A stretch of DNA of 64,000 bases. It comes from Pseudoroseicyclus aestuarii. Its GTDB lineage: Bacteria > Pseudomonadota > Alphaproteobacteria > Rhodobacterales > Rhodobacteraceae. The stretch covers positions 806,001 through 870,000 of the forward strand of contig NZ_QJTE01000001.1 of the NCBI RefSeq assembly GCF_003217255.1, read 5' to 3'. The position numbers and the translations under genes were made by a program. Below the pieces are notes generated by a model. The model saw nothing but the letters and a program-made list of their open reading frames with translations. It was not told where the DNA came from and did not search any database. This document shows positions 1 to 8,361 of the stretch, in pieces (position 1 is the stretch's first letter; each line of letters opens with the position of its first letter).

Positions 1-1
1 T

Positions 2-1123
2 TACGGGTTCTGGGGCAATGTCGTCGACATCGTCGCGGTCTTCGGCACGATGTTCGGCATCGTCACCTCGCTGGGGCTTGGCGCCACGCAGGTCAATGCG
101 GGTCTGACCGACCTCTTCGGTGTGCCCGATGCGGCCTGGGTGCAGATCCTGATCATCGCCTTCATCACCGGCCTTGCGACCATCTCGGTGCTGGCCGGCC
201 TCGACGGCGGGATCAAGCGGCTCAGCAGCATCAACATCGTGCTGACGCTGATCTTCCTGGCCTTCATGGTGATCGTCGGGCCGACGCTGTTCATCTTCGA
301 CAGCTTCGTCGAGAACTACGGCTATTACCTGTCGCGCTTCGTTCAGCTGGGCACTTGGTCCGAAGGCTGGGTCGGCGGCAACGAGAGCAACGACTGGCAG
401 GTCGGCTGGACCGTGTTCTACTGGGCCTGGTGGGTCAGCTGGGCCCCCTTCGTCGGCGTGTTCATCGCGCGGATCAGCCGCGGCCGCACGGTGCGCGAGT
501 TCATGGTCGGCGTCATGCTGATTCCCTGCACGATCATGTTCTTCTGGTTCACGGCCTTCGGCGGCACGGCGATCGACATCTCGCTCTCCGGCGATCCGAC
601 CCTGATCGAGGCGACGCGCGAGAATTACGCCAACACCATGTTCGCGCTTCTCGAATACTTCCCGCTGTCGAGCGTGACCTCGCTTTTCGCGACGGTTCTG
701 ATCGTCATGTGGTTCGTCACCAGCTCCGACTCGGGCAGCTTCGTCATCGACATGCTGACGGCGGGCGGCGATCCCAACCCGCCGAAGATCCAGCGCGTGT
801 TCTGGGCGGTCTCCGAAGGTGCCGTCGCCTCCGTCCTGCTGCTGGCGGGCGGGCTTGGTGCGCTTCAGGCTGCTGCGGTGGTTGCGGGGTTCCCCTTTGC
901 CATCGTCCTGGTGCTTATCGGCTGGGGTCTGGTGCGGGCGCTGCGCTGGGATGACCTGATGGTGCACCGCCACCGGATGCGGTTCCGCAGTGACAGCGAG
1001 GCCGAGCACAACATGGCCAGCGACGTGCACGACGAGTACATGAACCTTGGCCCCAACCCGGCGGCAGACCCCTCGAAGCGGGGCGAGCCGCTGCCGACCG
1101 AAGGCTCTGCTCCGGCAGAATGA
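2..1123 (+). CDS. BCCT family betaine/choline/carnitine transporter, C-terminal part
   Basis: This is the C-terminal 373 residues of a sodium- or proton-coupled compatible-solute importer in the inner membrane; the reading frame is open from base 2, so the start lies before the window. The Trp-rich BCCT signature (WTVFYWAWWVSW, about residues 137-148 of the visible part) and the following GVFIARISRGRT loop are diagnostic. Several hydrophobic helices follow, then a hydrophilic C-terminal tail of about 60 residues. The substrate (glycine betaine, choline or related) cannot be read from the sequence. A strong hairpin just after the stop ends the transcript. Confidence 0.9.
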   Translation, partial: YGFWGNVVDIVAVFGTMFGIVTSLGLGATQVNAGLTDLFGVPDAAWVQILIIAFITGLATISVLAGLDGGIKRLSSINIVLTLIFLAFMVIVGPTLFIFDSFVENYGYYLSRFVQLGTWSEGWVGGNESNDWQVGWTVFYWAWWVSWAPFVGVFIARISRGRTVREFMVGVMLIPCTIMFFWFTAFGGTAIDISLSGDPTLIEATRENYANTMFALLEYFPLSSVTSLFATVLIVMWFVTSSDSGSFVIDMLTAGGDPNPPKIQRVFWAVSEGAVASVLLLAGGLGALQAAAVVAGFPFAIVLVLIGWGLVRALRWDDLMVHRHRMRFRSDSEAEHNMASDVHDEYMNLGPNPAADPSKRGEPLPTEGSAPAE

Positions 1124-1127
1124 CCGA

Positions 1128-1155
1128 AAGGGGCGGCTCCTCGGGGCCGCCCCTT
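1128..1155. terminator. Bidirectional terminator between BCCT gene and arginase
   Basis: A perfect 10-bp inverted repeat (AAGGGGCGGC / GCCGCCCCTT) separated by an 8-base loop sits between two convergent genes. The A/T ends give short T runs in both directions, so it can serve both transcripts. Confidence 0.65.
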
Positions 1156-1163
1156 ATCGACCG

Positions 1164-2087
1164 TCAGGCGCCGCGCGGGGTGGGACGGTCGAAGACCCGC
1201 CGTCCCATCAGCGAGGCGCAGAGATCGACCATCAGCGAGGCCGTCCGCCCCCGCTCGTCGAGCGAGGGGTTCAGCTCCACCAGGTCGAGGCTGCAGACCC
1301 GCCCGGAATCGCTGAGCATTTCCATCGCCAGATGCGCCTCGCGCACCGTGGCGCCGCCGGGCACCGTGGTGCCGACCGCCGGCGCCACCGCCGGGTCGAG
1401 GAAGTCGACGTCGAGCGAGACGTGCAGGAGCCCGTCCACCGCCGCGACCTTGTCGAGGAAGGTACCCAAAGGCCTCGCGATGCCGACCTCGTCGATCATC
1501 CGCATGTCGACCAGCATCGCCTCGCCATCCTCGAGCGCCGCGCGCTCCTCGGGATCGACGCTGCGCAGCCCGATCAGGCCCACCCGCTCCACCGGGATCA
1601 CGCTTGGCAGCGGCGGGAAGGGGTCGAAGCCCTTTTGCCCGGTGACATAGGCCAAGGGCGTGCCATGCAGGTTGCCGCTGGTCGTCGTCTCGAGCGTGTG
1701 GAAATCGGTATGCGCATCCAGCCAGAGCACGAAAAGCGGCCGGTCCAGCTGGGCGGCATGGGCCGCCATGCCGGCGACACTGCCCAGCGACAGCGCGTGA
1801 TCGCCGCCCATGAAGATGGGAAAGCCCTCCTTCGCCGCCTCCTGCGCCGCGCGCATCAGCGAGAGCGTCCAGCCAACGGTCTGCGGCAGGTGGTGGACCG
1901 CCTTGTTCGCCACGGGCGGCGGATCGGCGGGATCGGGCGTCATGTTGCCGCGGTCCATGACGCTATGGCCCAGCCCCTGCAGGGCTTCGACAAGGCCGGC
2001 GGTGCGATAGGCATCGGGCCCCATGAGACAGCCCCGGCGCTGCTTGCCGCAGTCGACCGGGGCGCCGATCAGGATACAATCTGTCAT
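1164..2087 (-). CDS. rocF: Arginase
   Basis: Encodes a 307-residue arginase that hydrolyses L-arginine to ornithine and urea in the cytoplasm. The three Mn-binding motifs of the ureohydrolase family are present: GGDHALSLGS (about residues 94-103), DAHTDFHT (about 122-129) and SLDVDFLDP (about 224-232). The N-terminal segment (IGAPVDCGKQRRGC) also fits arginase rather than agmatinase or formiminoglutamase. It starts 40 bases after dsbB on the same strand; no clear Shine-Dalgarno is visible before the ATG. It sits convergent to the osmolyte transporter gene. Confidence 0.9.
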   Translation of the reverse strand: MTDCILIGAPVDCGKQRRGCLMGPDAYRTAGLVEALQGLGHSVMDRGNMTPDPADPPPVANKAVHHLPQTVGWTLSLMRAAQEAAKEGFPIFMGGDHALSLGSVAGMAAHAAQLDRPLFVLWLDAHTDFHTLETTTSGNLHGTPLAYVTGQKGFDPFPPLPSVIPVERVGLIGLRSVDPEERAALEDGEAMLVDMRMIDEVGIARPLGTFLDKVAAVDGLLHVSLDVDFLDPAVAPAVGTTVPGGATVREAHLAMEMLSDSGRVCSLDLVELNPSLDERGRTASLMVDLCASLMGRRVFDRPTPRGA

Positions 2088-2127
2088 GGGGCGAAGGATG
2101 CCGCGCCCGGCGCGGAAGGGAAAGGCC

Positions 2128-2589
2128 CTAGCTGCGCTGGATGGCGCGGATCCAGAAGGCCAGCAGCACCAGCGAGGCCAGCATGTTCCAGGAGGCCATC
2201 GACAGGCCCAGCATCTCCCAGCTGACCTGGTCGCACATGATCACGCGCGGCGCGGCTGTCGTCGACAGAAGATCCGAACCCGAGAGGGAGCCGAGGCTCT
2301 GGCCGGTGCCGGTGCAGCTTGCCGGGCCCTCCCACCAGCCGCGCTCGACCCCGGTGTGGAAAAGGCCGACGCCCGCGGTCGTGACCATGGCCAACGCGCC
2401 CAGCGCCGGCAGCCAGCGCCCGCCGATCCCGAGGGCCAGCAGCCCGATCGCGATGGCCGCGAAATGCGGATAGCGCTGCCACCAGCACAGGTGGCAGGGC
2501 GGGTAGCCCATGAACTGGAAGCCGTAGGCGGCGGCCAGCAGAAAGAGGGACCCCAGGGTGGCGATCAGGATCGGAAAACGGCGCGACAT
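2128..2589 (-). CDS. dsbB: Disulfide bond formation protein B family
   Basis: A 153-residue inner-membrane quinone reductase that reoxidises periplasmic DsbA. Four hydrophobic helices are visible. The first periplasmic Cys pair is the PCHLC motif (about residues 31-35) and the second pair is formed by Cys in PASCTG and VIMCDQ (about residues 92 and 119). The start is the ATG preceded by AAGGACC. The tRNA-Leu gene lies upstream on the same strand. A DsbA-superfamily protein at 13 kb is of the cytoplasmic FrnE type and is probably not its partner. Confidence 0.9.
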   Translation of the reverse strand: MSRRFPILIATLGSLFLLAAAYGFQFMGYPPCHLCWWQRYPHFAAIAIGLLALGIGGRWLPALGALAMVTTAGVGLFHTGVERGWWEGPASCTGTGQSLGSLSGSDLLSTTAAPRVIMCDQVSWEMLGLSMASWNMLASLVLLAFWIRAIQRS

Positions 2590-2739
2590 GGAGGGTCCTT
2601 CTGGGCAGCGATCTCGCCGCGATCAGAACCATGCGGCGCCGGGGCAGGCAAGCCTTCGGCACGGCACGCCTGCGTCATCGACCCGCGGCAGGAGTCTTGA
2701 GACGCCACGGGGCGCAGGCGGAGGCCGCACCCTGTTGGC

Positions 2740-2823
2740 TGGTACCGGTGGCCGGACTCGAACCGGCATGCCTTGCGGCGGCGGATTTTGAATCCGCTGC
2801 GTCTACCATTCCGCCACACCGGC
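2740..2823 (-). tRNA. tRNA-Leu(CAA)
   Basis: An 84-base class II tRNA reads on the minus strand. The acceptor stem GCCGGTG pairs with CACCGGT (one G-T pair), followed by A and an encoded CCA. The anticodon arm has loop TTCAAAA, giving anticodon CAA (codon TTG). A variable arm and the TTCGAGTC T-loop are present. Confidence 0.95.
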
Positions 2824-3311
2824 CAACGGGCGCAGCACTAGCCGCGGCGGCGCGGGCGGTCAATCGCGCGATTGGGGGACGGACCCGAGGCAGAGGCCGC
2901 GGCTCGCGCCGCTGGAATCGTCCGGGCTGGGTGCTCGGTCTTCCGATCATTCTTAGATTGTTTCCCTCGGCGGCAGGCCTGTTGGGCTCGGTCGCCAGAA
3001 AATTGTCATAAAGCGGGCGGGGCGAGATTGTCCCCCGTATAGGTGGTAATCCTCGCTCGTATCGGCTCGACCTCAGGCCGAGGCCCGCTGATATGCGACA
3101 AAACGGAAACGATAACCGGGCCTGGGGCTGTTCCGCGTGACGGGGATTGCCCCTTCGTCGCCAAGTTCGGCCCACCTAAAGCCCCAATTGGGCTTTCGCC
3201 GCCGTATTCCGGACATTATTCCGAAGCGGTCGCCAGTGCGCTGGCGGCATCAGAGCGGCAGCGTGCCCTGGGCTTCGCCGGGTTGCGCAGAGGTGGAAGG
3301 TCGAAGCGCAG
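2824..3311. other. Intergenic region without a supported gene
   Basis: About 490 bases between tRNA-Leu and the Hint gene. Open frames here lack a ribosome site or protein-like composition. It is AT-richer than its surroundings near 2945-3060 and holds two small inverted repeats: AAAGCCC/GGGCTTT with a 5-base loop at 3178-3196, and CGCCAG/CTGGCG at 3231-3246. It should contain the promoters of both flanking genes, but I cannot place them with confidence. Confidence 0.5.
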
Positions 3312-3893
3312 GTGCCTAGTTTCACGCCAGGAATCATGATCGCGACGCCGCGCGGCGAGGTGCCGGTCGAGCAGTTGCGGCCCGGGGACCGGGTCATCAC
3401 GCGCGACAACGGCATTCAGGAGATCCGCTGGGCCGGGCGCCGCGACATGGGCGCGGCGGCCTTTTCCAAGCGCCCGGCGCTGCGTCCGGTGATGATCGCG
3501 GCCGGGGCGCTGGGGAACGGGCTGCCGGAACAGCCGATGATGGTGGCGCCGGGGCACCGGGTCCTGATCGCCAACCCGCAGCTTCACCTCTACTTCGCCG
3601 AGAGCGAGGTCCTCGTGGCGGCGCGCCACCTGCTGGGCCGGCGCGGGGTGCACGAGGTGTCGCTGCTGAGCACGACCTACCTGCACATGACCTTCGACGA
3701 TCACGAGGTGGTGCTGTCGAACGGCGCCTGGACGGAGTGCTTCCAGCCGGGCGACCACAGCGTCATCGGCAGTGTTCAGCGCCGCGATCTGCTGGAGCTC
3801 TATCCCGCTCTCGAGACCGGCAGCCAAAGCGAGTGCCCGGCGGCGGCGCGGCGGGCGCTGGACCAGAACGAGGCGCGGCTCTTCGTCGTCTGA
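3312..3893 (+). CDS. Hint (hedgehog/intein) domain protein
   Basis: A 193-residue protein made almost only of a Hint_2-type domain: the N-terminal block FTPGIMIATPRGE (residues 4-16), VEQLRPGDRVITRDNG, and later blocks with GHRVL and the C-terminal TYLHMTFDDHEVVLSNGAW segment. In Rhodobacterales such domains usually sit at the end of large RTX or surface proteins, but many are stand-alone with unknown function. The usual splicing Cys/Ser at the domain start is Ser-Phe here. The start is GTG at 3312 after a GGAAGG. No neighbour suggests a role. Confidence 0.8.
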   Translation: MPSFTPGIMIATPRGEVPVEQLRPGDRVITRDNGIQEIRWAGRRDMGAAAFSKRPALRPVMIAAGALGNGLPEQPMMVAPGHRVLIANPQLHLYFAESEVLVAARHLLGRRGVHEVSLLSTTYLHMTFDDHEVVLSNGAWTECFQPGDHSVIGSVQRRDLLELYPALETGSQSECPAAARRALDQNEARLFVV

Positions 3894-3962
3894 GGGGCGG
3901 CTCGCGTGCTGGTTTTGCCGTTCTGTTTTCTAGAGACCTGACAATGATCTGAGTGAGGTGCT

Positions 3963-4580
3963 TCAGCCGTTGCCTGAAGTCTGCCGCCACTGCGCCCAGG
4001 CCTCGGGCGTGTCGAGATCGCGGATCGCCCGTTCTTCCGGCAGGGGGAGCAGGTAGAGCCGGTCGTGCTGCGCCCGCACGATCGCCGCGGCGCCCTCGTC
4101 GCCACGAAGCTCTTGGAACTGAGGGCGCAGACTGGCGTCAAAGAGCACCGGGTGCCCGGGCCGCCCGTCCTGCGAGGTCCCGCGCCAGATCAACGCTTGC
4201 GGTGCGATAGCAGGCGCTTGCAGGACGTAGCGAATGTCATCGGGCAGAAGCTCCGGCAGGTCCGCTGGCAGGACCGCGATTTGCGCGGCCGGCGGCAGCG
4301 CCGCGACGCCGGCGCGCAGCGTGCCGCCCATCCCCTCGGCCGAGGCCGGCAGGAAGAGCGGCGTGACCGACAGCCCCTCCAGAAGCCGGCGGCGTGGGTG
4401 GTCCGCATCGGGCAAGGCGACGTGGACCTCGGCCCCCGCCTCGATGCAGTGGCGGGCGATGCGCCTGAGCAGCGGCTCCCCCTCGACCACCTCGGCAAGC
4501 TTGTCGCGCCCGCGCATCCGGCTGGACCGTCCGGCGGCCAGCAGAAGAAGGGGAACGGGCGTGGCAGGCATGCTAGGCAT
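3963..4580 (-). CDS. MocA-like NTP transferase (molybdenum cofactor cytidylyltransferase family)
   Basis: A 205-residue nucleotidyltransferase with the Rossmann-like N-terminal signature LLLAAGRSSRMRGRDKL (residues 9-25), the LPADLPEL block and the NTP-transferase fold typical of MocA/MobA-like proteins. The family attaches CMP or GMP to molybdopterin for Mo hydroxylases such as xanthine dehydrogenase. No Mo enzyme gene is nearby, so the exact substrate is inferred from the family. The ATG at 4580 has an AGGAGA five bases upstream; the open frame extends further upstream without a better start. It is divergent from the DUF2254 gene. Confidence 0.75.
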   Translation of the reverse strand: MPSMPATPVPLLLLAAGRSSRMRGRDKLAEVVEGEPLLRRIARHCIEAGAEVHVALPDADHPRRRLLEGLSVTPLFLPASAEGMGGTLRAGVAALPPAAQIAVLPADLPELLPDDIRYVLQAPAIAPQALIWRGTSQDGRPGHPVLFDASLRPQFQELRGDEGAAAIVRAQHDRLYLLPLPEERAIRDLDTPEAWAQWRQTSGNG

Positions 4581-4662
4581 CGGCTCTCCTGAGGCGGCGC
4601 AGGACTGAATGGCAGGCGAACTTCGCCCTTGTCCAGAGGCGGCTTTGCCCGGAGAAGGGCGC

Positions 4663-5919
4663 ATGTTTTCGACCGCCCTGCGCAAGCTCCATCGCCTGTC
4701 CCGCCGCCTCTGGGTGCGGGTCGCCGCCATTTCCGTCATGGGGGTCCTCGGCGTGGCCCTTGCCAAGCTGCTGGGGCCGCTGATCCCCGAGGGCATGGCC
4801 GAGGCGATCGGTGCGGATGCGCTGAACCGCCTTCTCGACATCATCTCGACCTCAATGCTCTCGGTCACGACCTTTTCGCTTTCGGTGATGATCGCGGTCT
4901 ACCAGTGGTCCTCGTCGCAATGGACGCCGCGGGCGCACCGGATGCTGCTGGCGGATACGACGATGCAGACGGTGCTGGCGACCTTCGTCGGCGCCTGGAT
5001 CTATTCGCTCAGCGCGATCATCATCCTCTCGACCCCCTTCTACGGGGAACGCGAGATCGTCATGCTCTACCTGACCACGCTGCTGGTCATGGTGCTGATC
5101 GTGGTGATGATCCTGCGCTGGATCCTCAAGCTCCAGTCGCTGGGCAGCCTGATCGACACGACGGCCCGTGTGGAGCGCGAGGCGACGCAGGCCTTCGAGA
5201 TGCGGATGAAGCAGCCCTGTCTCGGCGGCAACGCGCTACGTGAGGTGCCGGAGGGGCTGAGGCCCATCAGGTCGGGCAAGACCGGCTATATCCAGGCAAT
5301 CTACCAGGAGAGCCTGCAGGAGCATTGCGAAGAGGCTGATCTGCGCCTCTGGGTCGTCGCGCCGGTGGGCCGCTTCGTGCACCGCGAGGAGATCATCGCC
5401 CATGCCAGCGGCGGCGATGAGGCCTTTGACGAGAAGGTGCTCGCCTCCATCCACATGGGCGCCCTGCGCACGGTGGAGCAGGACCCGCGCTTCGGCCTCG
5501 TCATGCTGGCCGAGATTGGCAGCAAGGCGCTATCGCCGGGGATGAACGATACCGGCACCGCGCTCGACGTGATCGGCCGCATCGGCCGGATCATCGAAAG
5601 CTGGCGCGACGAGATCGAGGTACCCGGAGAGGTCGCAAACGACCGGCTCTGGATCCCGCCGCTCGATCCGCTGGACCTGCTGATCGACGGCTTCGCGATG
5701 ATCGCCCGCGACGGGCAGGGCCAGGCCGAGGTGCAGATCGCGCTGCAGAAACGCCTCTCGGCCCTCGCGCGCCATCCCGATCCGGGGATCGCTGCCGCCG
5801 CGCGCGAGATGGCGCGCGAGGCCTGGGCCCGGGCGCAGGAGGGGATCGGCTTTTCTCCCGACCTCGAGCGGGTGCGGACCTCTGTGCCGCCCGCGATCCA
5901 GCGCAGCGTCAGCGGGTAG
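4663..5919 (+). CDS. DUF2254 family membrane protein
   Basis: A 418-residue predicted inner-membrane protein. The N-terminal half has about four hydrophobic segments (around residues 17-37, 60-80, 105-130, 138-162) with the DUF2254 block ISTSMLSVTTFSLSVMIAVYQWSSSQWTPRA broken over two motifs; the C-terminal half is cytoplasmic or periplasmic and includes the SPGMNDTGTALDV segment. Function is unknown in the family. The start chosen (4663) has GGAGAAGG upstream, better than the in-frame ATG at 4609. It is divergent from the MocA-like gene. Confidence 0.85.
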   Translation: MFSTALRKLHRLSRRLWVRVAAISVMGVLGVALAKLLGPLIPEGMAEAIGADALNRLLDIISTSMLSVTTFSLSVMIAVYQWSSSQWTPRAHRMLLADTTMQTVLATFVGAWIYSLSAIIILSTPFYGEREIVMLYLTTLLVMVLIVVMILRWILKLQSLGSLIDTTARVEREATQAFEMRMKQPCLGGNALREVPEGLRPIRSGKTGYIQAIYQESLQEHCEEADLRLWVVAPVGRFVHREEIIAHASGGDEAFDEKVLASIHMGALRTVEQDPRFGLVMLAEIGSKALSPGMNDTGTALDVIGRIGRIIESWRDEIEVPGEVANDRLWIPPLDPLDLLIDGFAMIARDGQGQAEVQIALQKRLSALARHPDPGIAAAAREMAREAWARAQEGIGFSPDLERVRTSVPPAIQRSVSG

Positions 5920-5921
5920 GA

Positions 5922-6491
5922 TCAGGGGATGATGCGGGTGTATTTCACGCCCTCGAGCGTGGCGCCCAGGCGCAGCCCGCTTTGGGCGAAGATCACCGCG
6001 ATCACCGGCGAGAGCGAGGTGGTGGAATCGGCGCGCAGCGTCTCGCCCCGGTCCGAGATCGCGTAATCGACATCCGCCCCGGCGACCCAGCCATAGGAGC
6101 GGCGGAAGCCCGAGAGCGCCTCTTCGGTCATGAAGAACAGCACGTGACTGAACTGCTGCGCGCCGATCTGCAGGCCAGCGCTGGCCGAGGCGGCGGAGTA
6201 GTAATCGACGATCGATTCGCCCACCAGCAGCGCGCCGCGCCCGTAGGAGCCGCCGAGGCCGAGGCCGGCCTCTGTCACCAGCGGCATCACCAGCATGCCG
6301 CGCGCGCTTTGCGACAGCTCGCGCGTGCCGGGGTATTCGCGGTACATGTAGTCCAGCGTGCTTTGCACCCGCGCGTCGATCCGCGCGGCCCCGTCCGAGC
6401 CTACGCCGTTGCCGCAGCCCGCGAGCCCCGCCGTCAGGGTTGCCGCGCCGCCCGCGATGACGGCGCGCCGGCCGATCCTGCGATGATCCAT
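5922..6491 (-). CDS. SYLF (Ysc84) domain lipoprotein
   Basis: A 189-residue protein with a twin-Arg-like N-terminus (RRIGRRAVIAGG), a hydrophobic stretch and a lipobox-like LAGC around residue 26, so it is probably exported and lipid-anchored. The remainder matches the SYLF/Ysc84 lipid-binding family: MLVMPLVTEAGLGLGGSYGRGALL, QQFSHVLFFM and a C-terminal GVKYTRIIP. Its cellular role is unknown. It ends two bases from the stop of the convergent DUF2254 gene. Confidence 0.85.
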   Translation of the reverse strand: MDHRRIGRRAVIAGGAATLTAGLAGCGNGVGSDGAARIDARVQSTLDYMYREYPGTRELSQSARGMLVMPLVTEAGLGLGGSYGRGALLVGESIVDYYSAASASAGLQIGAQQFSHVLFFMTEEALSGFRRSYGWVAGADVDYAISDRGETLRADSTTSLSPVIAVIFAQSGLRLGATLEGVKYTRIIP

Positions 6492-6582
6492 GTCTCTGCC
6501 CTCATGTGCCCTGCGCGCCCTCTGCCGGGGCGCCTTTTGGCCAGCATAGGCGGGCAGGGGCGCGGTGTCATCAGCAAGAGAG

Positions 6583-6650
6583 GCCCCGGCGGGTTCGCGC
6601 CGGCAGGCCGCGGAGCCTCCGGCGGGGATATTTGCAAAGAGAAGAGGTGG
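6583..6650. repeat. REP-like intergenic element after hemB
   Basis: Between hemB and the SYLF gene lies a GC-rich imperfect palindrome (GCCCCGGCGGGTTCGCGCC, GGCCGCGGAGCCTCCGGC) followed by GGGGATATTTGC. From memory, elements with the core CCTCCGGCGGGGATATTT recur downstream of genes across Rhodobacteraceae genomes. I see only this one copy in the window, so repeat status rests on recall rather than on the sequence itself. Confidence 0.45.
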
Positions 6651-6651
6651 A

Positions 6652-7656
6652 TTACCCCAAGGCCCGCGCGGCCTCGGGGGCGAAGTAGGTCAGGATGCCG
6701 TCGCAGCCGGCGCGCTTGAAGGCCAGCAGGCTTTCCATCATCACCGCCTCGCCCTGCAGCCAGCCGTTCTGGATGGCGGCCTGCATCATCGCGTATTCAC
6801 CCGAGACCTGGTAGGCGAAGGTCGGCACCTCGAAGCGGTCCTTCACGGCGGCGCAGAGGTCGAGATAGGGCATGCCGGGCTTGACCATGACCATGTCGGC
6901 CCCTTCGGCAAGGTCGCGCGCGACCATGCGCAGCGCCTCGTCGCGGTTGGCCGGGTCGATCTGGTAGGTCGTCTTGTCGCCCTTGAGCGCGGAGGAGGCG
7001 CCGACCGCATCGCGGAAGGGGCCGTAGAAGCCGGAGGCGAACTTGGCTGCATAGCTCATGATCGCGACATGGCCGTGCCCCTCGGCCTCGAGCGCGGCGC
7101 GGATCGCGCCGATCCGGCCGTCCATCATGTCCGAGGGGCCGAGGATATCGGCCCCGGCCTCGGCCTGCGCCAGCGCCATGCGGACCAGCGCCTCGACCGT
7201 GCGGTCGTTCACGACGTAGCCATCCTCGACGTAGCCGTCCTGGCCGTTGATGTTGTAGGGGTCGAGCGCGATGTCGGTCATCACCGCGATCTCGGGCACC
7301 GCTTGTTTGATCGCGCGGATCGCGCGGTTTGTCAGGTTCTCGGGGCTCCAGGCTTCGGCGCAATCCTCGGTCCGCGCCTCGGCGGCGGTATAGGGAAAGA
7401 GGCAGATCGCCGGGATGCCGAGATCGGCGGCCTCGCGCGCGGCGGGGACGATGCGGTCCACGGTGCGCCGCGAGACGCCGGGCATCGAGGCGACGGGCGC
7501 CTCGGCATCCTCGCCCTCCATCAGGAAGACCGGCCAGATCAGGTCTGCGGGCGTCAGCGCCGTCTGCCGCACCATCGCGCGCAGCGCCGGGCTGCGGCGC
7601 AGGCGGCGCGGGCGGTGGGCCGGAAAGGCGGGGGCTGGGGCAGAGGGGCTGGTCAT
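6652..7656 (-). CDS. hemB: Delta-aminolevulinic acid dehydratase (porphobilinogen synthase)
   Basis: A 334-residue cytoplasmic enzyme that condenses two 5-aminolevulinate molecules to porphobilinogen in tetrapyrrole synthesis. Both active-site lysines are recognisable: SYAAKFASGFYGP (Lys near 204) and MVKPGMPYLD (Lys near 258). The usual zinc motif (DVCLCEYTSHGHCG) is replaced by DIALDPYNINGQDGY, as in the magnesium or metal-independent enzymes of Rhodobacter and plants. The ATG at 7656 has GGAGA seven bases upstream; the longer open frame has no better start. It is divergent from the next gene. Confidence 0.95.
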   Translation of the reverse strand: MTSPSAPAPAFPAHRPRRLRRSPALRAMVRQTALTPADLIWPVFLMEGEDAEAPVASMPGVSRRTVDRIVPAAREAADLGIPAICLFPYTAAEARTEDCAEAWSPENLTNRAIRAIKQAVPEIAVMTDIALDPYNINGQDGYVEDGYVVNDRTVEALVRMALAQAEAGADILGPSDMMDGRIGAIRAALEAEGHGHVAIMSYAAKFASGFYGPFRDAVGASSALKGDKTTYQIDPANRDEALRMVARDLAEGADMVMVKPGMPYLDLCAAVKDRFEVPTFAYQVSGEYAMMQAAIQNGWLQGEAVMMESLLAFKRAGCDGILTYFAPEAARALG

Positions 7657-7792
7657 CGGCGGTCTCCGGGAAGTGTGGCCACGGGGTGGCACGGGCCGAG
7701 ATGCGCCGCAAGGCCGCAGCGGTGCGGCTGCTCTGGGCATTGCGCGCGCGGATCGCTAGGGTCCGGCCGATTCACTCCAAGAAGGCCCAAGC

Positions 7793-8314
7793 GTGGATTT
7801 GACCAAGGCGCTCCTGCAGGTGATCGACACCCGCTCCTTCTCGAGCCTGTGGTACTGGTTGATGCTGGCCCTCGCCTGGTCGATGGCGAGCCACTGGGTG
7901 CTGGGCGTGCCCTACGACATGATCGTGCGGGCGCGCCGGCAGGGCGGAGAGGCGATGCAGGACCTGCGCGACCTGGTGCGGGTGCAGGTGCTGCGCACGA
8001 CGGCCATCAGCCGGCGCATGGGGCCCTGGCTGGTCGGTGCGGCGGGCTTCGCGGGGTCCGCGCTTCTGGTGCTGGGGTTCTGGCATTGGATCGAGATCGC
8101 GCAGGCGTTGGCCTTCCTGCTGCTGCCGCTGATCGGCGTTGCCGCGATGGGCGTGGCGCTGGCGCGGCGGATGGAGGCCGAGGATCCCGACAACGAGCTG
8201 ATGGTGCAGCGTCTGCTGCGCCACCGCTTCTGGACGCAGGCGATCGGCATGGTGACGATCTTCGTTACCGCGCTCTTCGGCATGTACCAGAACCTGCTGC
8301 TCATCGGCCTTTGA
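7793..8314 (+). CDS. Conserved alphaproteobacterial membrane protein (often labelled SufBCD-associated)
   Basis: A 173-residue protein with three or four hydrophobic helices (about residues 18-38, 78-98, 103-122, 148-168). The pattern DTRSFSSLWYWL and SHWVLGVPYDM is strongly conserved in Rhodobacterales proteins that databases name 'component of SufBCD complex'; I know of no functional proof of that name and no suf gene is near. The start is GTG after AGAAGG. It lies 47 bases upstream of mfd on the same strand and may be co-transcribed with it. Confidence 0.7.
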   Translation: MDLTKALLQVIDTRSFSSLWYWLMLALAWSMASHWVLGVPYDMIVRARRQGGEAMQDLRDLVRVQVLRTTAISRRMGPWLVGAAGFAGSALLVLGFWHWIEIAQALAFLLLPLIGVAAMGVALARRMEAEDPDNELMVQRLLRHRFWTQAIGMVTIFVTALFGMYQNLLLIGL

Positions 8315-8361
8315 TGCAGCCCGAACTTGACACCGGCCCCGCTGATCGTAGGTGAGCAGGA

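Noticed and set aside
2-1123. BCCT gene as a truncated pseudogene
   Set aside because: The frame is open to the window edge and motifs are intact; truncation is only due to the window border.
3231-3246. CGCCAG/CTGGCG hairpin as a terminator
   Set aside because: No T run on either side and no gene ends immediately before it; such short palindromes are expected by chance at this base composition.
3043-3339. 98-codon plus-strand frame before the Hint gene
   Set aside because: No ribosome site, no conserved pattern, and it overlaps the Hint start in another phase.
6565-8355. Plus-strand frame of about 600 codons across hemB
   Set aside because: It is the complement of hemB plus intergenic DNA, without start signal or family motif.
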